A DNA stretch of 64,000 nt from Chlorokybus atmophyticus (Eukaryota > Streptophyta > Chlorokybophyceae > Chlorokybales > Chlorokybaceae). The translations under genes and the position numbers were made by a program. The stretch is from positions 62,001 to 126,000 of the forward strand of contig RHPI01000008.1 in assembly GCA_009103225.1 (NCBI GenBank), read 5' to 3'. Below are positions 1-10,559 of this stretch, one piece after another. Under the pieces are notes generated by a model, which did not search any database, was not told the DNA's origin, and saw only the letters and a program-made list of their open reading frames with translations. Every line of letters begins with the position of its first letter. Positions within the stretch are counted from its first letter, which is position 1.

Positions 1-1497
1 TGGTGCAGCCATAGAAGCACCTGGCAATGCCATAGAAGAACTTGGCAATGCATATCGGCAGACATCGGTGCTGTGGGAACGCGCTTGCGCGCGCGCGCAT
101 GCGCGCGCAAGCACAAGCATGCACACGTGTTGATATTTAATATTGTTGACACATACAAACGACTGTTGCACAACACACGCACAACACAAGTTGTACACCC
201 ATCCACGTGCAAGGCCTGCGCGCACATGTAGGGTGGTAAACTGACTCTATATACAACTCTGTACAGTCCGATTGGACTGTACAGAGTTGAAACTTTTAAT
301 AGGGCTGTCACTTGAGGGTTGGTGGTTTGGGGTGGTGTGGGAAGAGGCTCGGGGAGCGACTGTTGGGTGAGGGGAGAGGGAGGCTGGTNGGGGAAGGAGC
401 GAGCGGGGAGTGGGACAGTAAGTGTGCAACGGAACAAAATGGCGCTTGAGGCAGAATGGCCCTTGACAGTCCAGCACTGTCCAACAGAGGACTGTTCAAG
501 TCCGTTTGCTGATAGCCTGTCAGTGGGGAGAGGAGAAGGGTGCGGTCAGCTTGTGGGTATGCACAGCACATGTGCAAGCGCGTGGACGTGCCCGCGCGCG
601 CATCGCGAAGCAGCAAACATAAGATAGACAATCAGCTTAGCTGCTGTAAGGTCAGCTTGACGTTAAGTAGCCTGAGGGTGCGGTCTAGCTTCCAACAAGA
701 TGTGCACAATAATTGCAATTACTGTGTCAGAAACAGAGCACAATCTGCTGTGGAAGCTTGCAAAGGGGAGATCTGTAGCGGGAACGTGACGCAAACAAAT
801 GGTGATGTCACATACCTGCCATGCTTCAGTACTTGTCCAACGGGCTGAGGGTAAGGCGGTCATGCACAGGCATGTGCTTGTCGTAGCAAGCACGGCGCCT
901 ACGACCTCTCTTCTTCCCTACTGGAAACAGCGGGGCAGCAGCCTTCTTCTCCGCCTGCTGGTGGTGTTGCTGGTGTAGTTGCTGGTGTACTACAGCAGCA
1001 GCAGCCGTTACAAGCACACCAATCAAGAACAACAACATGTTACATGACGACAACAACAACAACAATGCAGACCGTAGCAGCAGTAGCGGGTCAACAAACT
1101 AGTTAATCAGTTACAGCGTTAGAAACGACAACAATGACCACAAGTAAACGTACCAACGGCAGCACCTGCTGCCGTTGTGACGTTCTGTTGCGGGTGCAGC
1201 TGCATGTGCTTGCACAAAAACGACACCTTTTGCTAGTACGCACAGTCATACACATACACACAAAATTGGTGCTTGTACTAGCAAAGAGACGTTAAAGTAA
1301 AATGCAAATAAAGATAACAACTACACCCACCGCTCGCCGCCGCCGCCTCCACCGCTCCAGCGCCATGAGCCTCTGCTGAGCGACAGTCTTGCATTGCCTC
1401 CCCGGCTGTCAAGCTCGTACAGCTCGACACATAGACACGCTAAACTCTGCTGACGTGTACGGTACGCGCGTGCTGATCCGCTGCGTCAGCGGAGAGA
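1..1497. other. gene-free stretch
   Basis: No open frame here has recognisable protein content, and no splice-linked exons could be built. It holds alternating CG/CA tracts near 80-120, a strong hairpin at 254-289, several CAA/GTT triplet runs near 970-1070, and one N at 389 that probably marks a contig join. Confidence 0.6.
254..289. repeat. perfect hairpin, 16-bp arms
   Basis: Left arm 254-269 and right arm 274-289 are exact reverse complements around a 4-nt loop. The arms contain the word gtacagtcc, and related gactgt/acagtc words recur at 460-505. Function is unknown; it could be a remnant of a foldback element. Confidence 0.8.
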
Positions 1498-1717
1498 CTA
1501 GGCGCGGCCTAGTGCGAACCATGCATGGTTCGTATGTTCATGAACAACCGCATTAGGGGTTTAACACCGAACCACAAGTGGTTCGCACACACCCATTGAC
1601 AGTCGGACTGGGGACTGTCCGAACCATGCCTGGCGCGGACCATTCATGGTCCGGACTCCCGCGTGTAATCGGACCAGGAACAGGCCTGGTCCGGCCGCGC
1701 ACCATGTCTGGTGCGCG
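1498..1717. repeat. array of seven short hairpins
   Basis: Seven separate inverted repeats lie head to tail in 220 bp: 1498-1512, 1515-1532, 1568-1585, 1598-1619, 1636-1653, 1670-1693 and 1697-1716. Their arms are variants of one theme (gaacca/tggttc, ggaccat/atggtcc, ggaccagg/cctggtcc, gcacca/tggtgc) around short loops. A similar hairpin sits at 17852-17869, just beyond the 3' LTR, so the retrotransposon may have inserted into this hairpin-rich sequence. Confidence 0.8.
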
Positions 1718-1777
1718 ACTGCGCACCGAACTTTGGGGCCCCGAACGGACCAGGAACTGTCCGTCCCCTGCTACAAT

Positions 1778-1926
1778 CTAACCTCGATAAGTGCATATTC
1801 ACGATAAGTGCATGGTTTTGCCCGACACCAATGCACTCTACTGGTAGAATAAGACAGCGTAAGTGCATATCCGCGATAAGTGCATAGAAAGAGGTGTTCC
1901 CGATGGTATGCACTTATCGAGGTTAG
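1778..1926. mobile_element. 149-bp MITE with perfect 20-bp TIRs
   Basis: The ends 1778-1797 and 1907-1926 are exact reverse complements (left end ctaacctcgataagtgcata). The core word cgataagtgcat is repeated inside. If TA is taken as target duplication, the element runs from acctcg to cgaggt, as expected for Tc1/mariner/pogo-type elements. It has no coding capacity. A pogo-like transposase relic lies in the same window at 26.4-27.9 kb, but a link between them is only inference. The element ends 3 bp before the 5' LTR. Confidence 0.75.
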
Positions 1927-1929
1927 ACT

Positions 1930-2547
1930 TGTGGGTACCAGACGGGTGCCCGGCAGCGAGACAGTGACCAGGCCGCGGAGTCCAATCACGACACAACGAT
2001 GAAGACCGTGCGCGGAGCGTGACGACCGTGCGATGAAGACGGCGAGGAGGTGCTGCATCAACGGCCAGTAGGTGTTGATGTAGTTAATATAATGTTGGTT
2101 ATTTATATAACCATGTGATCGCATAATAAGGCAGTTAGCCACGGGTCTTACTGCAGGAAATGGCTGTAAATAGCTAGGGAAGATGCCCTAGTGTGGCTAT
2201 GCTAGCACATAATAGTTGCATTATTAATCAAACAGTGGTTAATAGGCTTAGTTGTTATTGCATGCCCAACTGGATAAGACCAGTGACAAGGGTATAAGAG
2301 TAGTTCGGCGGCTCACTTGTAGGCAGCCCGGGAGCCGCCTTCTCTTCAAGCATCTTTAATACAAGAATGACTTCTGAAACTTGAGTGAATGATGCATGGC
2401 GTGCTTATGTGAATGTCACAATTTCACAATGAATTTTGCTTATTGCCTTACCGGGTGGGCATGAGCTGTGTGTGCTAATACGTTCGGCGCACAGGCCACG
2501 TGGATGACGGTGGTGACTGCGCCTCTACCGGTCACCCACCGGCTTCT
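1930..2547 (+). repeat. 5' LTR
   Basis: It begins tgtgggtacc, matches 17197-17814 closely, and is followed at once by the primer binding site. A TATA-like tataaga at about 2293 precedes an 8-bp inverted repeat (2307-2314 with 2332-2339) that would form a hairpin near the 5' end of the transcript. Both are kept in the 3' copy. Confidence 0.85.
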
Positions 2548-2550
2548 TTT

Positions 2551-2562
2551 TGGTATCGGAGC
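2551..2562 (+). promoter_or_regulatory. primer binding site (initiator tRNA-Met type)
   Basis: The sequence tggtatcggagc lies 3 bp after the LTR and differs by one base from the tggtatcagagc priming site complementary to initiator tRNA-Met, common in plant LTR retrotransposons. It is the reverse-transcription primer site and fixes the end of the 5' LTR. Confidence 0.75.
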
Positions 2563-3173
2563 GGTCATTGGTCCAGTTAGGCCGGTGATAATAAGCCATT
2601 TCTGGGGTACCGGACACCACTAGGTATAAAACCTACGACCGCCGGTGTAGGTGTGAAACCTACGACCGCCAACCTACGGCAGTAGCCGCGAACAGCACTG
2701 CAGGGCCGTTCGTAATCACTTAATTGAGTTGAGGACGCGACCTTAACTCTGGAGTATTAAGTGGATTAAGGAACAGCGGGTGGCAGGGCGTGGGGCGGCA
2801 AGTGTGACGACGCGCTGCGAGGCGTGACGACCAAGGACGGTGCTCCAGCCTAACTCACCCTTGTGAGAGACCAAGGACTTAGCCAAAATTGCAGCAAGAA
2901 AAACAGAAAATCACCAACCAAAACACTCCTGTGGGGGGGTTTTAATCATATAAAATTACTCCACCTCACGTTGAGGGAGAGGGGGTATTTGCAGGTTGTG
3001 CCAGCACTACTCTACAATTTTATTGATTAATTCCTTTGGGCCTGCCAACAAAACATCACCCAACAAAAATTGAGGACCGCCCACTTACCAGGAAGGGGTT
3101 ACAACAAAACCCTCAGCTAAGCCTGAGTGAGGGGGTGGAACCTACGAAAAGAAAAAAGCAACAGAAAAACACC

Positions 3174-4718
3174 ATGGCAGCAGTGACAGAGATTACTTCT
3201 GCTGTACCCAGGGTGGTGCTGCCATCACCAAAGCTCAGTACATTTCATGGTCAGCTGAAGGAGGATGTTATAGCATGGCTGAGGCATGTAGACATGATGG
3301 CTAATGTCTATAACTGGAATGAGGAGATCACGTACAAGCTGGCAGCCACACACCTGAGGGATGAGGCACAGACTTGGTACCTGACTCGTGAGTTCAGCAC
3401 CTGAGCAGGACTGAAAGTGGCCATGAAAGAACGCTTTGATGTGGGGGACCCAAGCATCTACATGAATGAGTTGCATAACAAGAAGCAAGGGGTCAACGAG
3501 AGCGTGCGCACGTACGCAGACCACCTGAAGAAGCTCATGGATCGCTTGGGGGGAGAGTTCTCAAACCCTTGGAAGAAGACGCGCTTTATACAAGGCTTGA
3601 GGCCAGACTTGCGTGAGAAGGTTATCAACAGAAGGCCTGAGGAATTGGAGCAAGCCATCAATGATGCTGTATATTTTGAGGGCATTATGCAGGCAGCGCA
3701 AGTTGGCAAAGAGCAAGTCTTGGCAAAGGAGGCAACTGCATTGGCAGACTTGCAGAAGAAAATGGATGCTATGATGAAACAATTGGATGAACAAAAGGTA
3801 CATCTAGCAGAGGTGGTGACAAAGACACAGCCTCAAGCTTATCAGCAAGGCAACGCCTATGCAGGCAAGGGAGGAGTGAGACCAGACACCAGGCAGTGCT
3901 ATTATTGTCACGAGACAGGTCACATCAAGCCCATGTGTCCCAAATGGGCAGCAGCCAAGGTCAAGGAGCAAAAGGCAACACCAAGCAACGTGGTGGGGTC
4001 AACCTCCAAAGTGTCTATGGTGGTGGCCATGAGTGACAGTGAGGATGAGGTTGAGCATGACAAGCCAACCATGCTTATTCCAGCTGCATCTGATGTGCCC
4101 TCCTGCAGCACTGCTGCGGCAGCATGCGCAACTGCACCACACCTGCCTGAGACTGAAGAGGTGACAGCTGTGTGGACCAAGCCTGTGAAGATGCACACCT
4201 CACCTCAAGTGGCAAAGGGAGAGAACTATGATTTGCTGGAGCAATTGGACTACGTCACTGCCAAGATCTCTATCAAGCGACTGTTGAAAGTGAGTCCTCA
4301 ACACAGACAGCAATTGACTACCTACCTCAGAAAGCTTGAGAAGAGCGACACTCAAGTGGTGCACATGACTGAGTCTACTGAGCATACTGCCACCTATGCT
4401 ACAGTAACCATAATGGGTCGAGAGGTGGAGGCTGTGATTGACTCAGGTGCATCATGCACTGTGATGGGAATAACCTTGGTGGAAGCCTTAGGCTTGCAAA
4501 GTTCAATGCAACCCACCCGCCGAGTCATGAGAGTTGCCAATGGTAACAAGTGCGCCTTTTTGGGAGTGCTTGAGAAGCTCCCCATTACCATTGGTGAAGT
4601 TACGCATGCCGTACGCGTAAACGTCAGCCCCTCAACAATGGATGACCTGCTGGTTGGCACGGACTGGCTAGCTCGAGCTGGTGCAAATCCCATTCTCCAG
4701 CAGGCAGCTCACCTTTGA
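3174..4718 (+). pseudogene. gag: Gypsy gag and protease, with an in-frame TGA
   Basis: This encodes the structural protein and aspartic protease of the retrotransposon. The ATG at 3174 is chosen because the capsid-like part follows directly; an upstream in-frame extension to 3036 lacks an ATG. Visible parts are the retrotransposon Gag core (WLRHVDMM, then LRDEAQTWY), a CCHC zinc knuckle (CYYCHETGH...C, about 3898-3940) and the protease catalytic motif VIDSGASCT near 4436. An in-frame TGA at 3402-3404 falls just before LKVAMKERF, where Gag proteins usually have a conserved Trp. The frame stays open from 3405 to 4718. Protease runs off frame at its C-terminal end: homology continues in the +1 frame of pol from about 4681. 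That could be a +1 frameshift signal or a one-base lesion. Because it lies inside protease, a lesion is more likely. Confidence 0.85.
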
Positions 4719-7700
4719 CGGAGAGGAAGGCTTTGGAGCGGGTGTCACAATGTCCTTCACATCTTCCCCAGGCATAGAGGTCAAGCAACCTGAAAAGATT
4801 ATGACAGTGCATCAGCTTCCCATCAACTCTGAGTTAGCACACTCAGAAAGGGAGGAGGTGGTGGAGTTGCTGAGCAAGTTTGATGATCTCTTTGCTACCA
4901 AGCAAGAGTTTGTGTTGGGAAAGAGAGTGCCTGGCACTAACATGGTGACACATGCGATTGACACTGGAGATGCTCGCCCGATTGTGCAAAAGCCATACCG
5001 CACTTCACGTGCTGAGGATCAGCAGATTGAAGAAGAAGTTGAACACATGCTGCAGGCTGGCATTGTGAGTCCCTCATCAAGCCCATGGTCTTCACCAATT
5101 GTGATGGTGCCCAAGCCTAACGGCCGCGGCTGGCGGCTTTGCATAGACTACCGCAAGCTGAATGAGGTCACAAAGAAAGACTGGTTTCCTGTGCCAAGGT
5201 GTGACGACATTTTAGACAGTGTGGGCAAAGCCAAGTACTTCAGCAAGTTGGACTTGCTGTCTGCTTACCATCAGGTGTGGGTGGAGCCTCGTGACCGTGC
5301 GAAGACAGCTTTTGTGACCAAGACAGGCTTGTATAAATTCAACACCATGCCCTTCGGTCTCACCATTGCACCAGCGACGTTCCAAAGGCTGATGACGCAA
5401 GTGTTGAAAAAGTACAGCAACAAGTTCGTGCTGGTGTTCTTTGACGACATCATTGTGTACTCCAACACCTTTGAGGAACACATTCAGCATTTGAACTTGG
5501 TGATGCAAGCCCTGCGTGACGCACAGCTTGTGGCGGCACTCGAGAAGTGCAAGTTTGGCATGTATGAGGTTGACATGTTGGGACATGACCTAATGGAGAA
5601 TGGGGTGAAACCACAAGCCAGCAAGCTGAAGGCAGTACATGAGTTCCCTGTGCCAACTACACAAACACGTGTGCGCTCATTCTTGGGGTTAGCTTCATAC
5701 TACAGAAGGTTTGTGGAGAACTTCAGCAAGAAAGCACAACCACTCACTCAGTTGACGTCCAGTGTGGTGCCATTTGTGTGGGGGGGAGAGCAGCAGCAAG
5801 CGTTTGATGAGCTGAAACACGCGTTGACCACTGCTCCAATATTGAGGAGGCCAGATCTGGATATGCCTTTTGTGGTGATGACGGATGCCTCAGACTATGC
5901 CTTGGGAGCTATATTGTCACAGCGTGTGGACAACAAGGAGTATGTTGTAGCTTATGCCAGCCGGATGCTCAACAAGGCTGAGCGAAACTACAGTGTAACT
6001 GAAAAAGAGTGCCTCGCTATCGTGTGGAGTGTGGAGATGTGGAGGCACTACTACCTGCATGGTACAACCTTCACGGTGGTGACGGATCATCGCCCTCTAA
6101 AATGGTTGATGAATACGGCTGATCCTACGGGCAAGCTCACCAGATGGTCACTCAAGCTACAGGAGTATGACTTTGTGGTGGAGTATGAGCCTGGCAAGAA
6201 CCACGACCATGTGGATGCGCTGAGCCGCAATCCTCCGGACTTGTACACTGCTGAAGATGAGGTAGTGCGTGTGGGGGGGATGTCTTCTGATGAGCTTGAC
6301 CTCGGCAATGAGGCACAAGAGGAGGCACTTGAGACATGCACTGAGGGGGAGGACGTTGCTGAATCAGACACTATGCCAAGCCTTGTGGCTCAGGTGAGCC
6401 ACGATGTTGAAGGGGAGGACATAGTGGAGGCTCCAGTTGAAGCGCAAACTTTACCCCCATCAAAACTTCCAGCTGGCAAGCCCATTAAAGATGTGATGGA
6501 TGATCAGATGTTGCTCACATACTGGAAGGACCCATCCAGCATCAAAGCACTGGAAAAACACGAGAGGAGGCGAGTACGCAAGCGAGCCAAAGGCTTTGCA
6601 ATGAAAGGCAGTGAGGTCTGGACCAGGCCTGGCAACAAGAAGGGGAGAAGCACTTATGATGAGGATGATCAGCCACAGATGGTGACTCGCAGAGTTTCAC
6701 CTAAGAGTCTGAGGCGTGGTATCATCCAGATGCATCACGACAACATGCATCACCCAAGTGCTGGCAAGGTGCTTGAAATGTTGCGCCCTCGATTCTTCTG
6801 GTATGAGATGACTCAGGAAGTGACAGAGTATGTGAACTCTTGCAAGAGTTGCCAAGAGCACCGGCGTACATCCCGTGAGCCTGCTCCCTTGCATCCAATC
6901 AAAGTGACTGGTGAAGCCTTTCACAGAGTGGGAATTGATTTGATTGGACCATTGCCTGAGACAGTAAAGGGCAACAAGTACATTGTCATGGCCATTGATT
7001 ACCTCACCAAATGGGTCGAGGCAAAGGCAATTCCTTCAAAGGAGGGCATTCATGTGCGCCAGTTTCTGCTTGAGGACATCATCTGCCGTCATGGTGTTCC
7101 CGCTATTATTCAGAGTGACAATGGGAAAGAGTTTCTCAACAGTGAAGTGCAAGACTTGCTGTCACGCTACAATGTTGAGAACGTCAACTCAGGCGCTTAC
7201 CACCCGCAAACAAATGGGTTGGTTGAGAGAATAAATGGGACAGTGAAGTTGGCATTGTTCAAAAGCATGGTGGGAAATCGGTGGGAGCAGAATTTGCAAC
7301 AAGTGCTGTTCACCTACCGTGTAACCAAGCAACGCAGCACTCGCGTGACACCGTTCAAGATGGTGTATCACAAAGACCCTAAGCTTCAGCTTGATAATGT
7401 GGTCAGCAACTGAGAAATAGAGGAGTTGGATTATGCCACAATGGGAGAGGCGGACTTAGCTGCATTGCTGCTAAAACGCCAAGAGTCTGTGAGCAGGCTT
7501 TATGATCGAGCTCTGGTGAATATTGAGCAAGCTCAGCAGCAACAGATTGAGGACTTTGCAAAAAGGAAGCAGCCACTTGACCCAACTCAACTAGCATGGT
7601 TGCAGGTTGGGCAAACTGTGATGCTGAGAACCGGTCCTTGAGCAGCAGGGGCTGCTGGCAATTGGAAAGGAGGTTATGTGATCAAGGAGATATGCAACAC

Positions 7701-7818
7701 GGCCAAAACAACTATCCTAGTTGAGCACATAACTTCTTTGAAGCAAGAAACAGTAAATGTGGAGAGAATTACCCCCTTTAAAGTTAGGGGCGCAGCTGAC
7801 GCTGCAAACAGGGCTTAG
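4681..7818 (+). pseudogene. pol: Gypsy pol: reverse transcriptase, RNase H, integrase
   Basis: The main frame (4681-7413, about 910 codons) has no good ATG and overlaps the end of gag in the +1 frame. Reverse transcriptase occupies about codons 100-290, with YRKLN, a SKLDL block and the catalytic FFDD near 5438. RNase H follows (TDASDYALGA near 5882; TDHRPLKWL near 6082). Integrase has an HHCC zinc finger (HH near 6733-6765; CKSC near 6841) and the D, D, E residues in IDLIGP (about 6938), SDNGKEF (about 7111) and VERING (about 7222). The frame is cut by TGA at 7411-7413 and 7639-7641, then reads on to a TAG at 7816-7818. No chromodomain is visible. The relatively intact frames and similar LTRs suggest a recent but now defective copy. 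Confidence 0.9.
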
Positions 7819-8278
7819 AAAGGCCCAGGAAGGGCCTTTCGCGGCGCCATGATTCGCAAGCCGCGCGAACTTATGGTGACCGTCGGATAACATCGACGGC
7901 CCTGCGACTCGCGGCTGGCAGAATGAGGAAAGGCCGAATTTGAGGCCGAAAAACCCAAAAAAAAGCAATTGTAAAAGCTGGCCGCAACCGGCCAATACCG
8001 GTCGGCGGCTTGAAAAGGCCAACTGCAGCCTTTTTGAGGTTGCCAGTGCAGCGGCACTGGTCAGCGGCGGCGGCGGCAGCGGCGGGAGCGGCAGCCGAGG
8101 TACGACGGCGGCGACGTCAGTGGAAACAGGCGCGAGCTGTGGCAGCACGCCCTGCCATTGCCATCATCACGCCATCTGCCGGCAGCGGCTCGCAGCAGCA
8201 GCTGCGGCCTGCAGGTATGCTGATCGCACTGCAGTGTGGCAGAGACTGGCAGTCACTGCCAAGCCAGGCTTGTCAGTG
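7819..8278. other. spacer after pol
   Basis: A perfect hairpin (8-bp arms, 7819-7826 with 7832-7839, 5-nt loop) abuts the pol stop codon. The rest is rich in GGC/GCA triplets and gives low-complexity open frames that I do not accept as genes. Confidence 0.5.
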
Positions 8279-9203
8279 TTAACAGTCGGACCGCCCGAGG
8301 GGGTTTTCACTGCTAACCATCTTGCAAGTCCTGCGCGCGCGCAGACGTGGCGGACCCCGTTGTGTCGTGTTGAGTCCGCGAGGAGTCCACCAGAATTGTG
8401 GCCTGTCAAGTCCGAGTGGTTCTCGTTTTGTCGTGCAAGGCAGTGGGGTGAGTCGCCGAATTGTTTGCTGACCCAACCGGCTTGCTAAGTCGCGGGCTCG
8501 GTCGCGAGTCTTGCAATGTCGGTGATGTTCCTCGAAAGTCCGCATGCTGCCGACGGAAGTCGGCAGCGCGGCATTTATCACGATAATATCTGTTCTACGA
8601 TTATATCGCGGCAAGTCCACACGGACCCTGTTGGACCCTTTTGCCAGACCAGGCCAGGGCGCCTGGCGGCCTGACGGCCTGGTAGCTAGTTCTCCCAAAC
8701 GGCGCCACCAGAGCCGGCGCTGACTGGTCAGCTCCAGCGCCGCCTATATACGCTAATCAACTTATTTTAACGTTGCCGCCGCCACTCTCTGCAACACCCA
8801 ATGACGCCGCCCTCCCCGCCCAGCATGTGCAGGCGGTGGCCCAGCGCCTCCGAGCAGATCCGCGTGGACACCCCGCGAACCGGCTGGGCTAGCAGCGCCG
8901 ATAAATCGCGTGGTTACCATCGGATATTTGTAATAAAGTGCATTCACACTCAATTTCACCGAGCCAAATTCCGCACCATTTCGCAAGGACCGCTTCGACA
9001 TCCGCCGACACGCCAAGTCCGTTCGCGTCACGTCTTAGCGGAATTGCGCATTTAGCGCTGCCGGTGGACCGGCCAATCCACACGACATGACAAGCCCAAA
9101 CACTGCGACTCAGAGGGAACCCCTCGGACCCACGCCCTTTCGCACGATATCGACACGACCGTTTTTGCAAGATGAAACCCCCTCCGGCGGTCCGACTGTT
9201 AAG
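8279..9203. mobile_element. 917-bp non-autonomous element flanked by TTAA
   Basis: The ends are inverted repeats: cagtcggaccgcc at 8283 matches the reverse complement of the right end at 9187-9199 exactly. Similarity continues for about 15 more bases with one mismatch and one indel, and ttgcaa words follow further in. TTAA stands on both sides (8279-8282 and 9200-9203). TTAA target duplications are typical of piggyBac and Kolobok elements. No transposase is encoded. It sits between pol and the extra ORFs of the Gypsy element. Confidence 0.7.
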
Positions 9204-9425
9204 GTGTGTGTGCGACGTTGCTTGGGGCGGCATGATGTGACTGGGGACGTGGGTAGGCAGGGGCGGCACTGTGGATGCCGCAGGTGTGCCATACCCAGTC
9301 AGTTGTCACAGTTAAGAGTTGCTCCAGTGGCATCAATAGCAGAGACTGACTGCACAACTAACTGCATAGCCAAAAGTCATCAATTAAGCCTTCAAAAAGG
9401 ACTCAATAAGGCTTATTGTTGCAGC

Positions 9426-10559
9426 ATGGCGCCCACAAAAATCAACAACCGGCTAGAGTGTCCACCTGGACTACCGGAGAGGCTGCATGACACCATTCCT
9501 CGTCACAAGCAGTCTGGCAACACACATGAGCGTGCAACTTGGGTGAATGGATGGCGTCAAGCTTGTGGCCTTGCTGTTGTCTATCCGCGCATGACAATAA
9601 GGGTGGACAAGGCGTCCTACCCATCACCACCAGCATCGGGGCAAATGCCCTTCTTCTGGGATGAACAACAGAAGAAAGTGACACGAGAATCACCAGAATT
9701 CACTTATCAGCTTGACGACAGCCCCGCTAAGCTGGTACGCTCTCAAGCAAGTAGATTGAGTAGCAAACGCAAGCAAAAGCTACAACAATTTATGGGCTTT
9801 GAGAGTGTGAAGCGTCCAACTACAGTTATGGGAGGCAAACTTGTGCGTACTCGACAGCTGTACATTGATGCATCTGTGTCTGCACCTCAACCTGCTGCTA
9901 CACGAATTCAGGAGAGCAACCCACTGGCATTGGCTAATCTGCTACCATCACAATACAGTGAAGATGAGTCAGGATTAGCTGAGGGTGTGCGCAACGCTGT
10001 GGATGAGATGTTGGCTGCAAGCAGTGAGGAAGCTGAAGTACAGCAACCTGTTATTAATTGGCAACAATGTGGCTATTATTGCACAATTTCTACAAAAAAC
10101 ACTTTATTACAGCCTATTTTGGCTGATGATAATGTGGTTTTGGGTCAGGTGCCCACCCGGCAAGTAAACGTGCCAGCAGCCCCCAAGCCTGTTCAAGTAA
10201 CAGGGTCCACCAGGTCTCCCTCCCAAGACCCCTTGGACTATGAAGACAATACGAGCTCTGTCGCTGGAGCGGCAGTGCAAACGGGCGTCGACGCGGCAGG
10301 CACCGTCGACCAGGCAGTGCCAACGGCGTCAGTCGGCGTGGAAGTAGCTGCGGAAGCTGCTACGGAAGTTGCAAAGGAAGCTTCCGTTCGACAAAGGGAA
10401 GAGAAATTTTTGCAGAAGCTATTTAGGAAATTCCTGGTATCATGCCAAAAGTTATTACGAAAGTTCCGACAGGCGGCAGGAATGTTGGCGTTAGCCAGGA
10501 GCCCAAGGATGGCGTGGCCAAGGGGGTCGGCAAGGGTATTGAAGATGACGACGTGGTGA
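9426..10559 (+). CDS. extra ORF A of the retrotransposon (unknown function)
   Basis: The ATG at 9426 opens a frame of about 377 codons. I do not recognise its fold. The N-terminal half (to about 9870) is mixed and globular-looking, with a basic stretch (SSKRKQKLQQF). The second half is Pro/Ala/Glu-rich and low in complexity. It lies on the same strand as gag-pol, after the TTAA element, where some Gypsy elements carry additional ORFs. Its last 118 bases overlap ORF B, which is in the -1 frame. The C-terminal residues after the overlap begins look random, so the natural product may continue into ORF B by frameshift, or a base may have been lost. Confidence 0.55.
   Translation: MAPTKINNRLECPPGLPERLHDTIPRHKQSGNTHERATWVNGWRQACGLAVVYPRMTIRVDKASYPSPPASGQMPFFWDEQQKKVTRESPEFTYQLDDSPAKLVRSQASRLSSKRKQKLQQFMGFESVKRPTTVMGGKLVRTRQLYIDASVSAPQPAATRIQESNPLALANLLPSQYSEDESGLAEGVRNAVDEMLAASSEEAEVQQPVINWQQCGYYCTISTKNTLLQPILADDNVVLGQVPTRQVNVPAAPKPVQVTGSTRSPSQDPLDYEDNTSSVAGAAVQTGVDAAGTVDQAVPTASVGVEVAAEAATEVAKEASVRQREEKFLQKLFRKFLVSCQKLLRKFRQAAGMLALARSPRMAWPRGSARVLKMTTW

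Noticed and set aside
1498-1717. CRISPR-like array
   Set aside because: The hairpins are not identical repeats with regular spacers, and the host is eukaryotic.
7940-8488. 182-codon Ala/Gly-rich plus frame
   Set aside because: Triplet-repeat composition, and it runs across the border of the TTAA element.
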